Source: Euryarchaeota archaeon UBA226
Lineage (GTDB): Archaea > Thermoplasmatota > Poseidoniia > Poseidoniales > Poseidoniaceae
Assembly (NCBI GenBank): GCA_002505935.1
Contig: DAWL01000159.1
Span: forward strand, 1 to 7,623
Direction: 5' to 3'
DNA length: 7,623 bases
Part shown: positions 1-6,570 of the stretch, one piece after another
Layout: the number at the start of each line of letters is the position of its first letter
How positions within the stretch are numbered: the first letter of the stretch is position 1
Position numbers and translations under genes: made by a program
The notes under the pieces: model-generated
What the model was told of the DNA's origin: nothing
The model's input: only the letters and a program-made list of their open reading frames with translations
Database searches by the model: none

Positions 1-704
1 ACTTCCAGAGCTAATACACCGGCAAATGCTGGAACTGCAATCGCTCCTCCAATCAAACGTACCTGATCTGGCCTGAGGCGATTAGAATCTGCTGGTTTGA
101 GACTGATTTCATGACCCACCAGATTAGCCAATGCAAGATTCCTTGCCTGCTTCATCGATTCACTGGAATCCTCCGAAATCTGAATTAGAATGCCGCCGTC
201 ATGTTCAACCTGCGCGTCAAGTATTCCTGATTGCCTCTTTAGAACCTTGGTCAACAATCGTGAATCGACATCCAAGCGCTTGCATAGGCCTGAAACCTTG
301 ACCCCACCCAATCTGAACCATTGCAAGTCTGGAGCATGACCAAGGCTGGAAAGTACGCCATTTGCTTCTGATAATGTTCCGCGAGATAGATCGACCACTA
401 AACGTACTGTACCCTCGGTAGCAGAAACATTGCACTCGCTGACCATGTCCAATCTGTTCAATGCCTTGGTTGCCTTGAATGCACAATCTGGACAATCCAT
501 CCCAGTCAAGGGCCAAGAAACTGTGTGTGTTCCATCCACTACGAGATCAGTCAATACCTCATCTAGTGGTGCGGCCTCAAGCACCTGCTCCGGCTCAGGT
601 TCAGGGGATTTCTCTACCTCTGCTGCAACTATTTCCTTCTCAGGTGCGTCGGAAGCCGAAAGGTCGTCAAGAAAGAGGAAGTCCTCATCTCCATCAGCGG
701 CCAT
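1..704 (-). CDS. Heavy-metal P1B-type ATPase, N-terminal part (partial)
   Basis: Reading the minus strand from ATG at 704-702 gives 234 complete codons without a stop, running off the left edge. Residues 1-55 are acidic and Pro/Glu-rich, probably disordered. Residues 60-128 form an HMA metal-binding domain with the motif GMDCPDC at 68-74 (ligands C71 and C74). Residues 129-193 look like a second HMA fold that has lost the CxxC and keeps one Cys at C140. A hydrophobic run from about 216 is the likely first membrane helix. This layout is that of P1B ATPases that export Zn, Cd, Cu or similar ions; the DKTGT phosphorylation site and the membrane metal site lie outside the window, so ion specificity is unknown. 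GGAGG at 713-709, four bases before the ATG, supports the start. Another HMA-containing membrane protein remains possible. The gene is divergent from the 889 gene. Confidence 0.75.
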   Translation of the reverse strand, partial: MAADGDEDFLFLDDLSASDAPEKEIVAAEVEKSPEPEPEQVLEAAPLDEVLTDLVVDGTHTVSWPLTGMDCPDCAFKATKALNRLDMVSECNVSATEGTVRLVVDLSRGTLSEANGVLSSLGHAPDLQWFRLGGVKVSGLCKRLDVDSRLLTKVLKRQSGILDAQVEHDGGILIQISEDSSESMKQARNLALANLVGHEISLKPADSNRLRPDQVRLIGGAIAVPAFAGVLALE

Positions 705-723
705 GTGCCCTCCTGAGTAGGCC

Positions 724-800
724 TTGAACATGAACCCAACGCTACAACTCATTTGCATAACGGTTCAATATAATCTATTCATGACTAGCAACATGTTCAA
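724..800. repeat. 9-base inverted repeat flanking the TATA-like core
   Basis: TTGAACATG at 724-732 and its exact reverse complement CATGTTCAA at 792-800 are separated by 59 bases. They bracket the TATA-like core roughly symmetrically, one arm 34 bases away and the other 17. The arrangement would suit two half-sites for a regulator of the divergent pair, but no known operator is recognised. Confidence 0.35.
767..774. promoter_or_regulatory. TATA-like core (candidate)
   Basis: AATATAAT lies in the divergent region and is close to palindromic, so it could serve either direction. Read minus, transcription would begin about 25 bases further on, near 743, leaving roughly a 40-base leader before the ATPase ATG at 704. 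Read plus, it would start near 795. There is no bacterial -35 element at 16-18 bases from TATAAT (769-774), so an archaeal TATA box is the more natural reading. Such short A/T motifs are common by chance. Confidence 0.3.
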
Positions 801-888
801 TTCCTTCATGTTTCCTAAGTTGAATGAAGAGGTGTCTTGAATTCCTGAGGTAGAAGAGGGAGAAAGTGAAGATGTCCTCGCTGATTCA

Positions 889-2523
889 TTGAAAGATGAA
901 CAAAAGAAAGTCGTTTCTTCAGATTCTCCACCTGTAATTTCACTATCTTGGCCATTTCAACCAAAGAGACGAATCACATTAGGCATCTTGTATATTCTGT
1001 TGACTATGAGTTTACTCTCCCTAGCGGAATGGAATCCTTGGGCTAATCATAGTATGGAAGTTGAAGACTTGAAAGGTACCACAGAAGAAAGTGAATGGCA
1101 GAGTTTGATCGACGTTCCATGGACTGAAGTTCAAGATTTCAGATATGAAGATGTGAACATTACTTCGGGTTTCATGCTAGAAACCTGTCTTTACAACGAA
1201 TTTGGAAACAGGATAGGTATTGAATATGCAGAAAATTTTGATTTCCAAGCTACAACTTCTGATGGAACAAATATTACGATTCATTATACAAATCGAAAAG
1301 ATATCTCTCTTTCATATCCAATAGAGATCGAATTGTGCGAAAACAATATTCAAAATGCCTCTATTGTTTTACTGAAAAATGGTGATCAATACACAGTTTA
1401 CTCTATGGGAATTGCTGGCCGTGAGGCAGAAATGACCCTTCCATGGGGCTGGGTGAATTGGGCATTACTAGGGCTGTTCAGTAGTTACTTGTTGTTGAAA
1501 ATAATCCCTTCAGCAACAATGGTTCGGAATTCAAAATTGCGTAGATCCAACCTAGGTGCGGGAAATTATTCTGATGATGATTGGGTATTTTTCGATTCAT
1601 GGGAGATGGTCTCTTCGGGAGTTGAAATGAAAAAATACAAGCAAGGCGAGATTATATCTGAACACCCAACAAAATTGCAGCCGGTCATGGAAGCAAGCAT
1701 CACTCCATGGATTCTCGTCTTTGCAATCATGATTTTCATCTTGGACATTATCTTAATCGATATTTTCTCATTTGGTGGTTTGGCATTCATGGAATTCATG
1801 AATAATGACTTGCATTACGAATGGATTGGATGCTGTCTTGCCTTGTTCATTGTCACTGCAGGGCCATGGGTTCTGATTGGAAACTTGATTCACCTCAAGG
1901 AAATCATGATGTCAACCTTCGGAGCGTTCATCAAAAAACGCCGCCTTCAATCTCTGATTAACGATGTTCCAACTTCGACTGCCATCGGAGCTGCAGTTGG
2001 TAGAGTGGAAATGGCAGGGGTTGCCATTAGCAAGGCGACCGGGCCTTACAGGCATCATATCGCAGGAAAATTGGATGAGAAAGTAATTGGAATCAAGAAC
2101 CCCGACAATTGGCCTGTTCTACGGGCCCTTGCAAAGACTCAAAGGAGCACTTGGGACCCAGAACATGAGTTTGAGTTCATACTACACGATGGCTCAGGTG
2201 GAATAAATGTAAGAATGCCAAGAAAGTGTTTCGAATTTGGTAAACCCACAGCCCAAGTAAAGAATGGTATCTTCTACAAACACACGCAATGGAGTATCGA
2301 CGAAGGAGATCCTGTTTTCGTCATTGGTGCTGTGATTATCGGTGAGGATAATGAAGTATACATCGGAGTCGATAAGAACAGCAACTTACCATCGGCTGTA
2401 TTCAAGGGAACTGAATGGACAGTAGTAGGGAAATATAGGTCAATGTTGGAATATATTCTCGCTGATATCTTATTCCTATTCTTACTGATTCATGTAGGAT
2501 TGATTTTCGGGGGTGTGCTGTGA
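889..2523 (+). CDS. Multi-span membrane protein with GIDE/BAM-like domain
   Basis: A 544-residue membrane protein. Predicted spans lie at about 29-47, 187-206, 273-297, 312-334 and 521-543. Residues 50-185 form a soluble loop with sequons N53, N90, N128 and N156 and two cysteines (C100, C150) that could pair, so it is probably outside the cell. Residues 360-512 match the GIDE pattern known from MUL1/GIDE and its prokaryotic relatives: PTSTAIGAAVGRVEMAGVA, then FILHDGSGGINVRMP, then SIDEGDPVFVIGA, and a closing segment NSNLPSAVF before the last span. The usual CVYY-like element is degenerate (GPYRHH). There is no RING finger, so ubiquitin-ligase labels would be wrong; the domain's role in prokaryotes is unknown. 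TTG at 889 is the only usual start codon between the in-frame TGA at 838-840 and span 1, but it lacks a clear ribosome binding site. The stop overlaps the next gene. Confidence 0.8.
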   Translation: MKDEQKKVVSSDSPPVISLSWPFQPKRRITLGILYILLTMSLLSLAEWNPWANHSMEVEDLKGTTEESEWQSLIDVPWTEVQDFRYEDVNITSGFMLETCLYNEFGNRIGIEYAENFDFQATTSDGTNITIHYTNRKDISLSYPIEIELCENNIQNASIVLLKNGDQYTVYSMGIAGREAEMTLPWGWVNWALLGLFSSYLLLKIIPSATMVRNSKLRRSNLGAGNYSDDDWVFFDSWEMVSSGVEMKKYKQGEIISEHPTKLQPVMEASITPWILVFAIMIFILDIILIDIFSFGGLAFMEFMNNDLHYEWIGCCLALFIVTAGPWVLIGNLIHLKEIMMSTFGAFIKKRRLQSLINDVPTSTAIGAAVGRVEMAGVAISKATGPYRHHIAGKLDEKVIGIKNPDNWPVLRALAKTQRSTWDPEHEFEFILHDGSGGINVRMPRKCFEFGKPTAQVKNGIFYKHTQWSIDEGDPVFVIGAVIIGEDNEVYIGVDKNSNLPSAVFKGTEWTVVGKYRSMLEYILADILFLFLLIHVGLIFGGVL

Positions 2524-3074
2524 TGACAAAGGACCAACTCCCTAGAATCACTGAGATTCTCAGAAATAAAATCACTCTCAAAGAGATACAAGAAGGAATC
2601 AAGATGACCTATGTGCGAAATAAATTCGCAAGGCGGCTATTCGTCATCTCTTTCTTCGTCGCCTTGTATCTCGGTCACCTGTTCGTGGTGGAAACAACGT
2701 ATGAAGGGCGGGATCGGGAATATTTGGGTACTGTATTAATGATCTTGTTTCTTACGTTCTGTGCCTCATTCTTGATCTATCAGTATCTTTACAAATGCAC
2801 TATAATCTTCAACAAGAAGTACATACAAGTAACAAATTGGACATTCTATCCAAGAGTACAAATCATTCGGAAATTCGACGGACATTACCTCGATTTTTAT
2901 GAATACATCAAAGTCACCCATGGTAGTCACGATGGATACAGAACCGAAAATCGTTACCCAATGGTTTACATGAAATCCAAATATCATTTAGTCGAAATTC
3001 ATCACCCCGATTTAGCCTATGCTGAAGAGCACAAGAAACTCATCCAAAAGTGCCTCAAAAGGACCGATAGGTGA
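2523..3074 (+). CDS. Two-span membrane protein with PH-like domain (hypothetical)
   Basis: The 183-residue product is not recognised as a named family. Residues 1-36 are basic and helical (probably cytoplasmic), spans lie at about 38-56 and 67-90, and residues 91-180 are a strand-rich polar segment ending in an amphipathic helix (about 164-180). Two helices followed by a strand-rich domain with a final helix resemble bacterial PH-like (bPH2) membrane proteins; this is fold-level inference only. The tail is rich in Tyr and His (residues 121-161). ATG at 2523 shares its A with the TGA of the preceding gene (TGATG), suggesting coupled translation and a shared function. A GTG at 2520 in the same frame is possible but less likely, as it only adds one residue before the ATG. 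The gene ends 10 bases from the convergent sdhB. Confidence 0.7.
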   Translation: MTKDQLPRITEILRNKITLKEIQEGIKMTYVRNKFARRLFVISFFVALYLGHLFVVETTYEGRDREYLGTVLMILFLTFCASFLIYQYLYKCTIIFNKKYIQVTNWTFYPRVQIIRKFDGHYLDFYEYIKVTHGSHDGYRTENRYPMVYMKSKYHLVEIHHPDLAYAEEHKKLIQKCLKRTDR

Positions 3075-3082
3075 GGTCCTTT
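3058..3082. terminator. Hairpin between convergent genes (candidate bidirectional terminator)
   Basis: AAAGGACC (3058-3065) and GGTCCTTT (3075-3082) form a perfect 8-base-pair stem with a 9-base loop. It includes the last codons and the TGA of the plus-strand gene and stops 2 bases short of the sdhB stop codon. Read minus, the second arm ends in TTTT; read plus, it is followed by TTTGTT. The T-runs are short, so termination is inferred from structure and placement. Confidence 0.45.
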
Positions 3083-3084
3083 GT

Positions 3085-3843
3085 TCAAGTACGCAATTTC
3101 TTGCCAGTCAATTTTCTCCAGATCATCTTGATTGGATCATAATACCGATCAACCACTCTCTCCTTGAGAGGAATAATTGCATTGTCAGTAATGTTGATTC
3201 CCGCTGGACAGACATCAGTACAACACTTGGTGATGTTACAGTAGCCGATACCAAACTCGTTCTTTACTTCTGGAATTCTATCTTCCTGGTCCATAGGGTG
3301 CATCTCAAAATTTGCTAACCTAACCATGGTTCGGGGTCCTCCAAAGTCATCGAATTTGTTGTATTCCCTAAGTACGTGGCAAGTATCTTGACAAATGAAG
3401 CACTCAATGCACATACGGAATTCCTGAGCACGCTTGGCTTCGAACTGACTAAAATTCCAATCAGGTTCCTCTGGACCCTTAATCGGTGCAACTTTTTCAG
3501 CCATCTCATAATTCCATGAAACATCAGTAACTAGGTCCTTGATGTGAGGGAAGGTCATCATTGGTCTGACTGTAATGTTGGTGCCATCAGGAGTTTCTTC
3601 AAGTAAATCACTCATTCTAGTCATGCACATCAGACGCGGTTTACCATTGATTTCAGCACTGCAAGAACCGCATTTTCCTGCCTTGCAATTCCAACGACTT
3701 GAGAGGTCTGCCTCCTGTTCATACTGAACCTTGTGGACGCAATCGAGCAGAACCATTCCTTCATCGAGTTCGATTTCGTATGGCTTGAGTTCTCCTTCTC
3801 CCCCTTCGCCTCTGAAAATCTCCATAGTGATCTTTCGCTTCAT
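3085..3843 (-). CDS. sdhB: Succinate dehydrogenase iron-sulfur subunit
   Basis: SdhB (252 residues from ATG 3843) carries electrons from the SdhA flavin to the membrane subunit. The N-terminal plant-ferredoxin-type domain binds [2Fe-2S] through C53, C58, C61 and C73 (motif CKAGKCGSC then C). The C-terminal domain has CIECFICQDTC (C145, C148, C151, C155) and CNITKCCTDVCP (C202, C208, C212). By analogy with E. coli SdhB, C145/C148/C151/C212 hold [4Fe-4S] and C155/C202/C208 hold [3Fe-4S]; the spacings agree exactly. The phrases CIECFxCQxxCHV and GYCNITKCC resemble actinobacterial Sdh1-type subunits, where His replaces the usual Pro after the cysteine. I chose ATG 3843 over the in-frame GTG at 3849 because GGAGG sits 7 bases before the ATG but abuts the GTG. 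It follows sdhA with 2 bases between. Confidence 0.95.
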   Translation of the reverse strand: MKRKITMEIFRGEGGEGELKPYEIELDEGMVLLDCVHKVQYEQEADLSSRWNCKAGKCGSCSAEINGKPRLMCMTRMSDLLEETPDGTNITVRPMMTFPHIKDLVTDVSWNYEMAEKVAPIKGPEEPDWNFSQFEAKRAQEFRMCIECFICQDTCHVLREYNKFDDFGGPRTMVRLANFEMHPMDQEDRIPEVKNEFGIGYCNITKCCTDVCPAGINITDNAIIPLKERVVDRYYDPIKMIWRKLTGKKLRT

Positions 3844-3845
3844 TT

Positions 3846-5675
3846 TCACTCCTCCTCCTCTTTCTTGGAACGATCCAATAATTTCTCCAGTTCAGCAGGA
3901 GGTTGTTCGATATCCTCCTCGCGTATCTTCACTTCACCATTCTCCATCCAAATTACAAGAGTTGTGTGACTCCACTTACCAGTATCTGGAGTTGGGAAAT
4001 CTTCTCTAGTATGTCCGCCACGACTTTCAGTTCGCTTTAGAGCTGCCAAAGTGCAGGCCTTGGAAACATCGACCATGTTTTTCAAGTCCAAGGCTTGATG
4101 CCACCCGCTATTGTACAATTTTGTTGTGCCAGGAACCGCTTTTTCGGACCTTTCAGCGTATGTTTCCAATTCGTTCAATGCCTCTTCAAGTTCAGAACCA
4201 TTACGAATAATTCCGACCTTTTGCTGCATCATTTCACGCAAGTCCTCGTAGATGATACCTGGATTTTCTCCGTCTTCTCTCGACAATGGTTCTAGAATTG
4301 CATCGCATGCTTCCTTCACTTGTTTTTCATCTAGAGATGGCTGTTCCATCTCCGAGGCAGCATTGGCTGCATGTTCTCCCGCCCTCTTTCCGAAAACGAT
4401 GAGGTCAGATAGAGAGTTTCCTCCCAATCTATTGGCTCCATGCAGACCTGATGCTACTTCTCCAGCAGCGTAGAGACGAGGAACTGTTGTTTCCTGACTC
4501 TCGGCGTCGACTTTGACTCCACCCATAACATAGTGAGCGGTAGGTCCGACCTCCATCGGCTCCTTGGTAATGTCAACACCTGCCAATTCCATGAACTGGT
4601 GATGCATTGAAGGCAACTTTGCCTTGATCTCTTCTGCTGAACGCTGTGAAGCGATGTCAAGATAGGCTCCACCGTGAGTTGAACCGCGTCCTTCTGCAAC
4701 CTCCTTGTTGATTGCCTTGGCAACAACGTCTCTAGTCAGTAATTCGGGCGGGCGTCGAACCGATGCAATTTCTCCGGCCACGACTTGACGTACCCATTCC
4801 AAGGCCTCTTCTTCGGTTTCTGCATGGTCGCCCTTGAACATCTCAGGAACGTTGTCAAACATGAAACGTTCACCTTCGGAATTTTTCAGAACTCCACCTT
4901 CACCTCGTACACCTTCTGTGACCAAAATACCACGCACACTAGGTGGCCAAACCATTCCGGTTGGATGGAATTGCACGAATTCCATATCGATGAGTTCAGC
5001 CCCCGCCCATAGAGCCAGAGCGTGTCCGTCTCCGGTGTATTCCCAAGAACCAGAACATACCGACCAGCAGCGTGTAATGCCGCCCGTGGCAAGAATTGTG
5101 GTCTTGGCGGAATAAGCATGTAGGCCACCATCTACACGATCATATGCGACACATCCGGTACAATTTCCATCAGAATCCAACAATAGATGCCTGACTGTGT
5201 ACTCCATGAATACGTCCAATCCTGAATGAATTCCCTTCTCTTGCAGAGTTCTGATGATTTCCAAGCCAGTGGAATCTCCAACGTGAGCCAAACGAGGGTA
5301 GGTATGGCCTCCGAAGTTCCGCTGATTGGTAAGGCCGCTTGGAGTCCTGTCGAATACTGCGCCCCATTGTTCTAGTTCACGAATTCTATCTGGTGCTTCT
5401 TGAGCATGAATCTGAGCCATTCTCCAATTATTCAGATACTTTCCACCTTTCATGGTGTCCTTGAAGTGGGTCTGCCAACCATCTCGGTCGTCCGCATTGG
5501 CAAGAGCCGCTGCTGCCCCTCCTTCTGCCATTACAGTGTGAGCCTTGCCGAGCAATGATTTGCAGATAATTGCGGTCTTGGCCCCACATCTGGCTGCTTC
5601 GATAGCAGCACGTAGTCCAGCACCACCGGCTCCGATAACAATGACGTCGTATTCGTATGATTCATATTCAGCCAT
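3846..5675 (-). CDS. sdhA: Succinate dehydrogenase flavoprotein subunit
   Basis: SdhA (609 residues) oxidises succinate to fumarate on covalently bound FAD on the inner face of the membrane. The Rossmann motif GAGGAG is at 15-20. H46 in KAHTVMAEGG is the covalent-FAD histidine. Active-site residues are seen at H237 (HPTG), R257 (RGEGG), H381 (AHYVMGG) and R416 (HGANRLGGNSL), followed by the helical C-terminal domain. All expected catalytic residues are present, so it should be active. The protein ends in KKEEEE, encoded by four GAG codons that also act as the sdhB ribosome binding site. ATG 5675 is preferred over the in-frame TTG at 5690: GGAGGT at 5688-5683 lies 7 bases before the ATG and would be inside the gene if TTG were used. 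The ATG follows the sdhC stop by 1 base. Fumarate reduction cannot be told apart from sequence alone. Confidence 0.96.
   Translation of the reverse strand: MAEYESYEYDVIVIGAGGAGLRAAIEAARCGAKTAIICKSLLGKAHTVMAEGGAAAALANADDRDGWQTHFKDTMKGGKYLNNWRMAQIHAQEAPDRIRELEQWGAVFDRTPSGLTNQRNFGGHTYPRLAHVGDSTGLEIIRTLQEKGIHSGLDVFMEYTVRHLLLDSDGNCTGCVAYDRVDGGLHAYSAKTTILATGGITRCWSVCSGSWEYTGDGHALALWAGAELIDMEFVQFHPTGMVWPPSVRGILVTEGVRGEGGVLKNSEGERFMFDNVPEMFKGDHAETEEEALEWVRQVVAGEIASVRRPPELLTRDVVAKAINKEVAEGRGSTHGGAYLDIASQRSAEEIKAKLPSMHHQFMELAGVDITKEPMEVGPTAHYVMGGVKVDAESQETTVPRLYAAGEVASGLHGANRLGGNSLSDLIVFGKRAGEHAANAASEMEQPSLDEKQVKEACDAILEPLSREDGENPGIIYEDLREMMQQKVGIIRNGSELEEALNELETYAERSEKAVPGTTKLYNSGWHQALDLKNMVDVSKACTLAALKRTESRGGHTREDFPTPDTGKWSHTTLVIWMENGEVKIREEDIEQPPAELEKLLDRSKKEEEE
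3849..3860 (-). promoter_or_regulatory. Ribosome binding site of sdhB within the sdhA 3' end
   Basis: Four consecutive GAG codons, the Glu4 tail of SdhA, provide overlapping GGAGG motifs; the nearest (3855-3851) ends 7 bases before ATG 3843. This decides the sdhB start and suggests translational coupling to sdhA. Confidence 0.75.
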
Positions 5676-5676
5676 T

Positions 5677-6570
5677 TCAAAGACCTCCAATTAGAACGAT
5701 GTCATTCCAAACGCCAATGGTACACATGTAGACATAGAAGTCCGCAAACATAACCCAAAACAAGGAAAATATCGCCCACTTATTGTGATGCTTGTTCAAA
5801 CCGGTACAAGCAGTCCAGCATCCTTCAGCAACTTTGCCAGTAGTTCCACTGAAACGATTCTTGATTCCACCAATCATGTGGCGTAGAGAATGGCAACCTA
5901 GAGTGTAACCAGTCAACAAAAACACATTGAGTGCAAGGACCAAAGTTCCAACACTTATGCCAAAACCATCGCTTCCATCGGAATGGAACTGGGTGGCTAA
6001 CCATACGTCATATGCGAGAATGAATAGCCAAGCCACTGCTAGATACATGAAATAGCGATGAACATTTTGAAACACAAACAATCTCCTTTCACCGTTGTAA
6101 TCCCCAAAAGGAGTACTTACTGCACAAGCAGCAGGACTAGCAAAGAAAGAGCGGTAGTAGGCCTTACGGTAGTAGTAGCAAGTTCCACGGAACCCGGCTG
6201 GAACTACGAGAATAATCATCGCTGGACTGAGCCAGATAAGGAACTCGGGCACTAAAGCCCCAATGTCACCTTCTCCTGGAATGATCAATGGGCTGTACAG
6301 AGGAGACAGTACGTGACTACCTTTGTCCTCGATGTACATCGTCTGTGAGCCAGCACTGTAGCCAAATTCACTGAAGAACCAGAAATCGGCCTCCATGAAA
6401 CCGCGCCAAGTTGCATATGCGACCATGATACCAAGATAGATGGCCATCGCCCCAGGTGATTTCCACCATTGGTCAATTCTGTCTGTCTTTCCTAACCCAC
6501 GAGCCATGGGTAATCGCTTTGCTTCGGTCAACTTACGACCCCTTAAGGGGTCGTGCATGGCATTGGGCAT
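5677..6570 (-). CDS. sdhC: Succinate dehydrogenase membrane anchor, type F (Sdh1-like)
   Basis: A single 297-residue anchor replaces the usual SdhC/SdhD pair. Predicted spans lie at about 40-58, 107-125, 170-190, 205-224 and 265-287. The stretch FRGTCYYYRKAYYRSF (127-142) with C131, PAAC at 146-149 (C149), QNVHRY (168-173, H171) and LGCHSLRH (224-231, C226, H227, H231) resembles mycobacterial Sdh1 anchors, in which two Cys and two His hold a Rieske-type [2Fe-2S] cluster inside the membrane. Which of these residues are ligands here is inference. The role would be passing electrons from SdhB to quinone. Gene order C-A-B matches mycobacterial Sdh1. ATG 6570 has no clear Shine-Dalgarno site; in-frame ATGs at 6558 and 6507 are alternatives, and the last would leave a 20-base palindrome (6535-6554) upstream of the gene. 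Confidence 0.85.
   Translation of the reverse strand: MPNAMHDPLRGRKLTEAKRLPMARGLGKTDRIDQWWKSPGAMAIYLGIMVAYATWRGFMEADFWFFSEFGYSAGSQTMYIEDKGSHVLSPLYSPLIIPGEGDIGALVPEFLIWLSPAMIILVVPAGFRGTCYYYRKAYYRSFFASPAACAVSTPFGDYNGERRLFVFQNVHRYFMYLAVAWLFILAYDVWLATQFHSDGSDGFGISVGTLVLALNVFLLTGYTLGCHSLRHMIGGIKNRFSGTTGKVAEGCWTACTGLNKHHNKWAIFSLFWVMFADFYVYMCTIGVWNDIVLIGGL
5683..5688 (-). promoter_or_regulatory. Ribosome binding site of sdhA within the sdhC 3' end
   Basis: GGAGGT read on the minus strand lies 7 bases upstream of ATG 5675 and inside the last codons of sdhC. It is close to the ideal anti-16S complement, decides the sdhA start, and implies coupling of sdhA translation to sdhC. Confidence 0.8.
6535..6554. 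repeat. Perfect 20-base palindrome at the start of sdhC
   Basis: Arms ACGACCCC and GGGGTCGT flank a central TTAA; the whole 20 bases equal their own reverse complement. In the transcript it can fold into an 8-base-pair GC-rich stem with a TTAA loop, 16 bases after the sdhC ATG at 6570. It could be a protein-binding operator or an RNA stem controlling expression between the aldehyde dehydrogenase and sdh genes. It encodes part of the poorly conserved N-terminus (around HDPLRGRK). Confidence 0.8.

Larger units (their letters stand above)
705..888. promoter_or_regulatory. Divergent intergenic region
   Basis: These 184 bases separate the ATPase gene (minus) from the membrane-protein gene (plus), so promoters for both should lie here. 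Visible elements are an A/T-rich TATA-like core near 767-774, a perfect 9-base inverted repeat around it (724-732 and 792-800), and a purine-rich stretch at about 847-872. A short open frame (781-840) ends in TGA in the same frame as the downstream gene. I see no tRNA or recognisable riboswitch. Confidence 0.5.

Noticed and set aside
217..516. Minus-strand open frame of 99 codons
   Set aside because: It is an out-of-frame shadow of the metal ATPase gene, whose own frame reads through from 704 with an HMA motif.
430..727. Two plus-strand open frames opposite the ATPase leader
   Set aside because: Both are Ser/Pro-rich low-complexity antisense readings of the acidic N-terminus with no domain signal.
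769..774. TATAAT as a bacterial -10 box
   Set aside because: The nearest TTGCAT (753-758) is only 10 bases upstream, and nothing resembling a -35 lies at 16-18 bases.
804..828. CTTCAT...ATGAAG inverted repeat upstream of the 889 gene
   Set aside because: A 6-base arm pair with a long A/T-rich loop is expected by chance here.
872..892. Six-codon ORF (MSSLIH) preceded by a purine-rich stretch, overlapping the TTG start at 889
   Set aside because: It could couple to the TTG start, but a six-codon frame is too short to support.
1966..2424. Reading the GIDE protein as an E3 ubiquitin ligase
   Set aside because: The protein has no RING finger Cys/His pattern; only the membrane-associated GIDE domain is shared with MUL1.
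3844..3849. GTG start at 3849 for sdhB (4-base overlap with sdhA)
   Set aside because: The GGAGG motifs lie directly against the GTG; their spacing fits ATG 3843.
3019..5131. Several open frames of 65-99 codons opposite or within sdhB and sdhA
   Set aside because: They lie across frames with clear catalytic and cluster motifs and show no domains of their own.
5676..5690. TTG start at 5690 for sdhA
   Set aside because: It would place the strong GGAGGT site inside the gene and overlap sdhC; ATG 5675 is 7 bases after that site.
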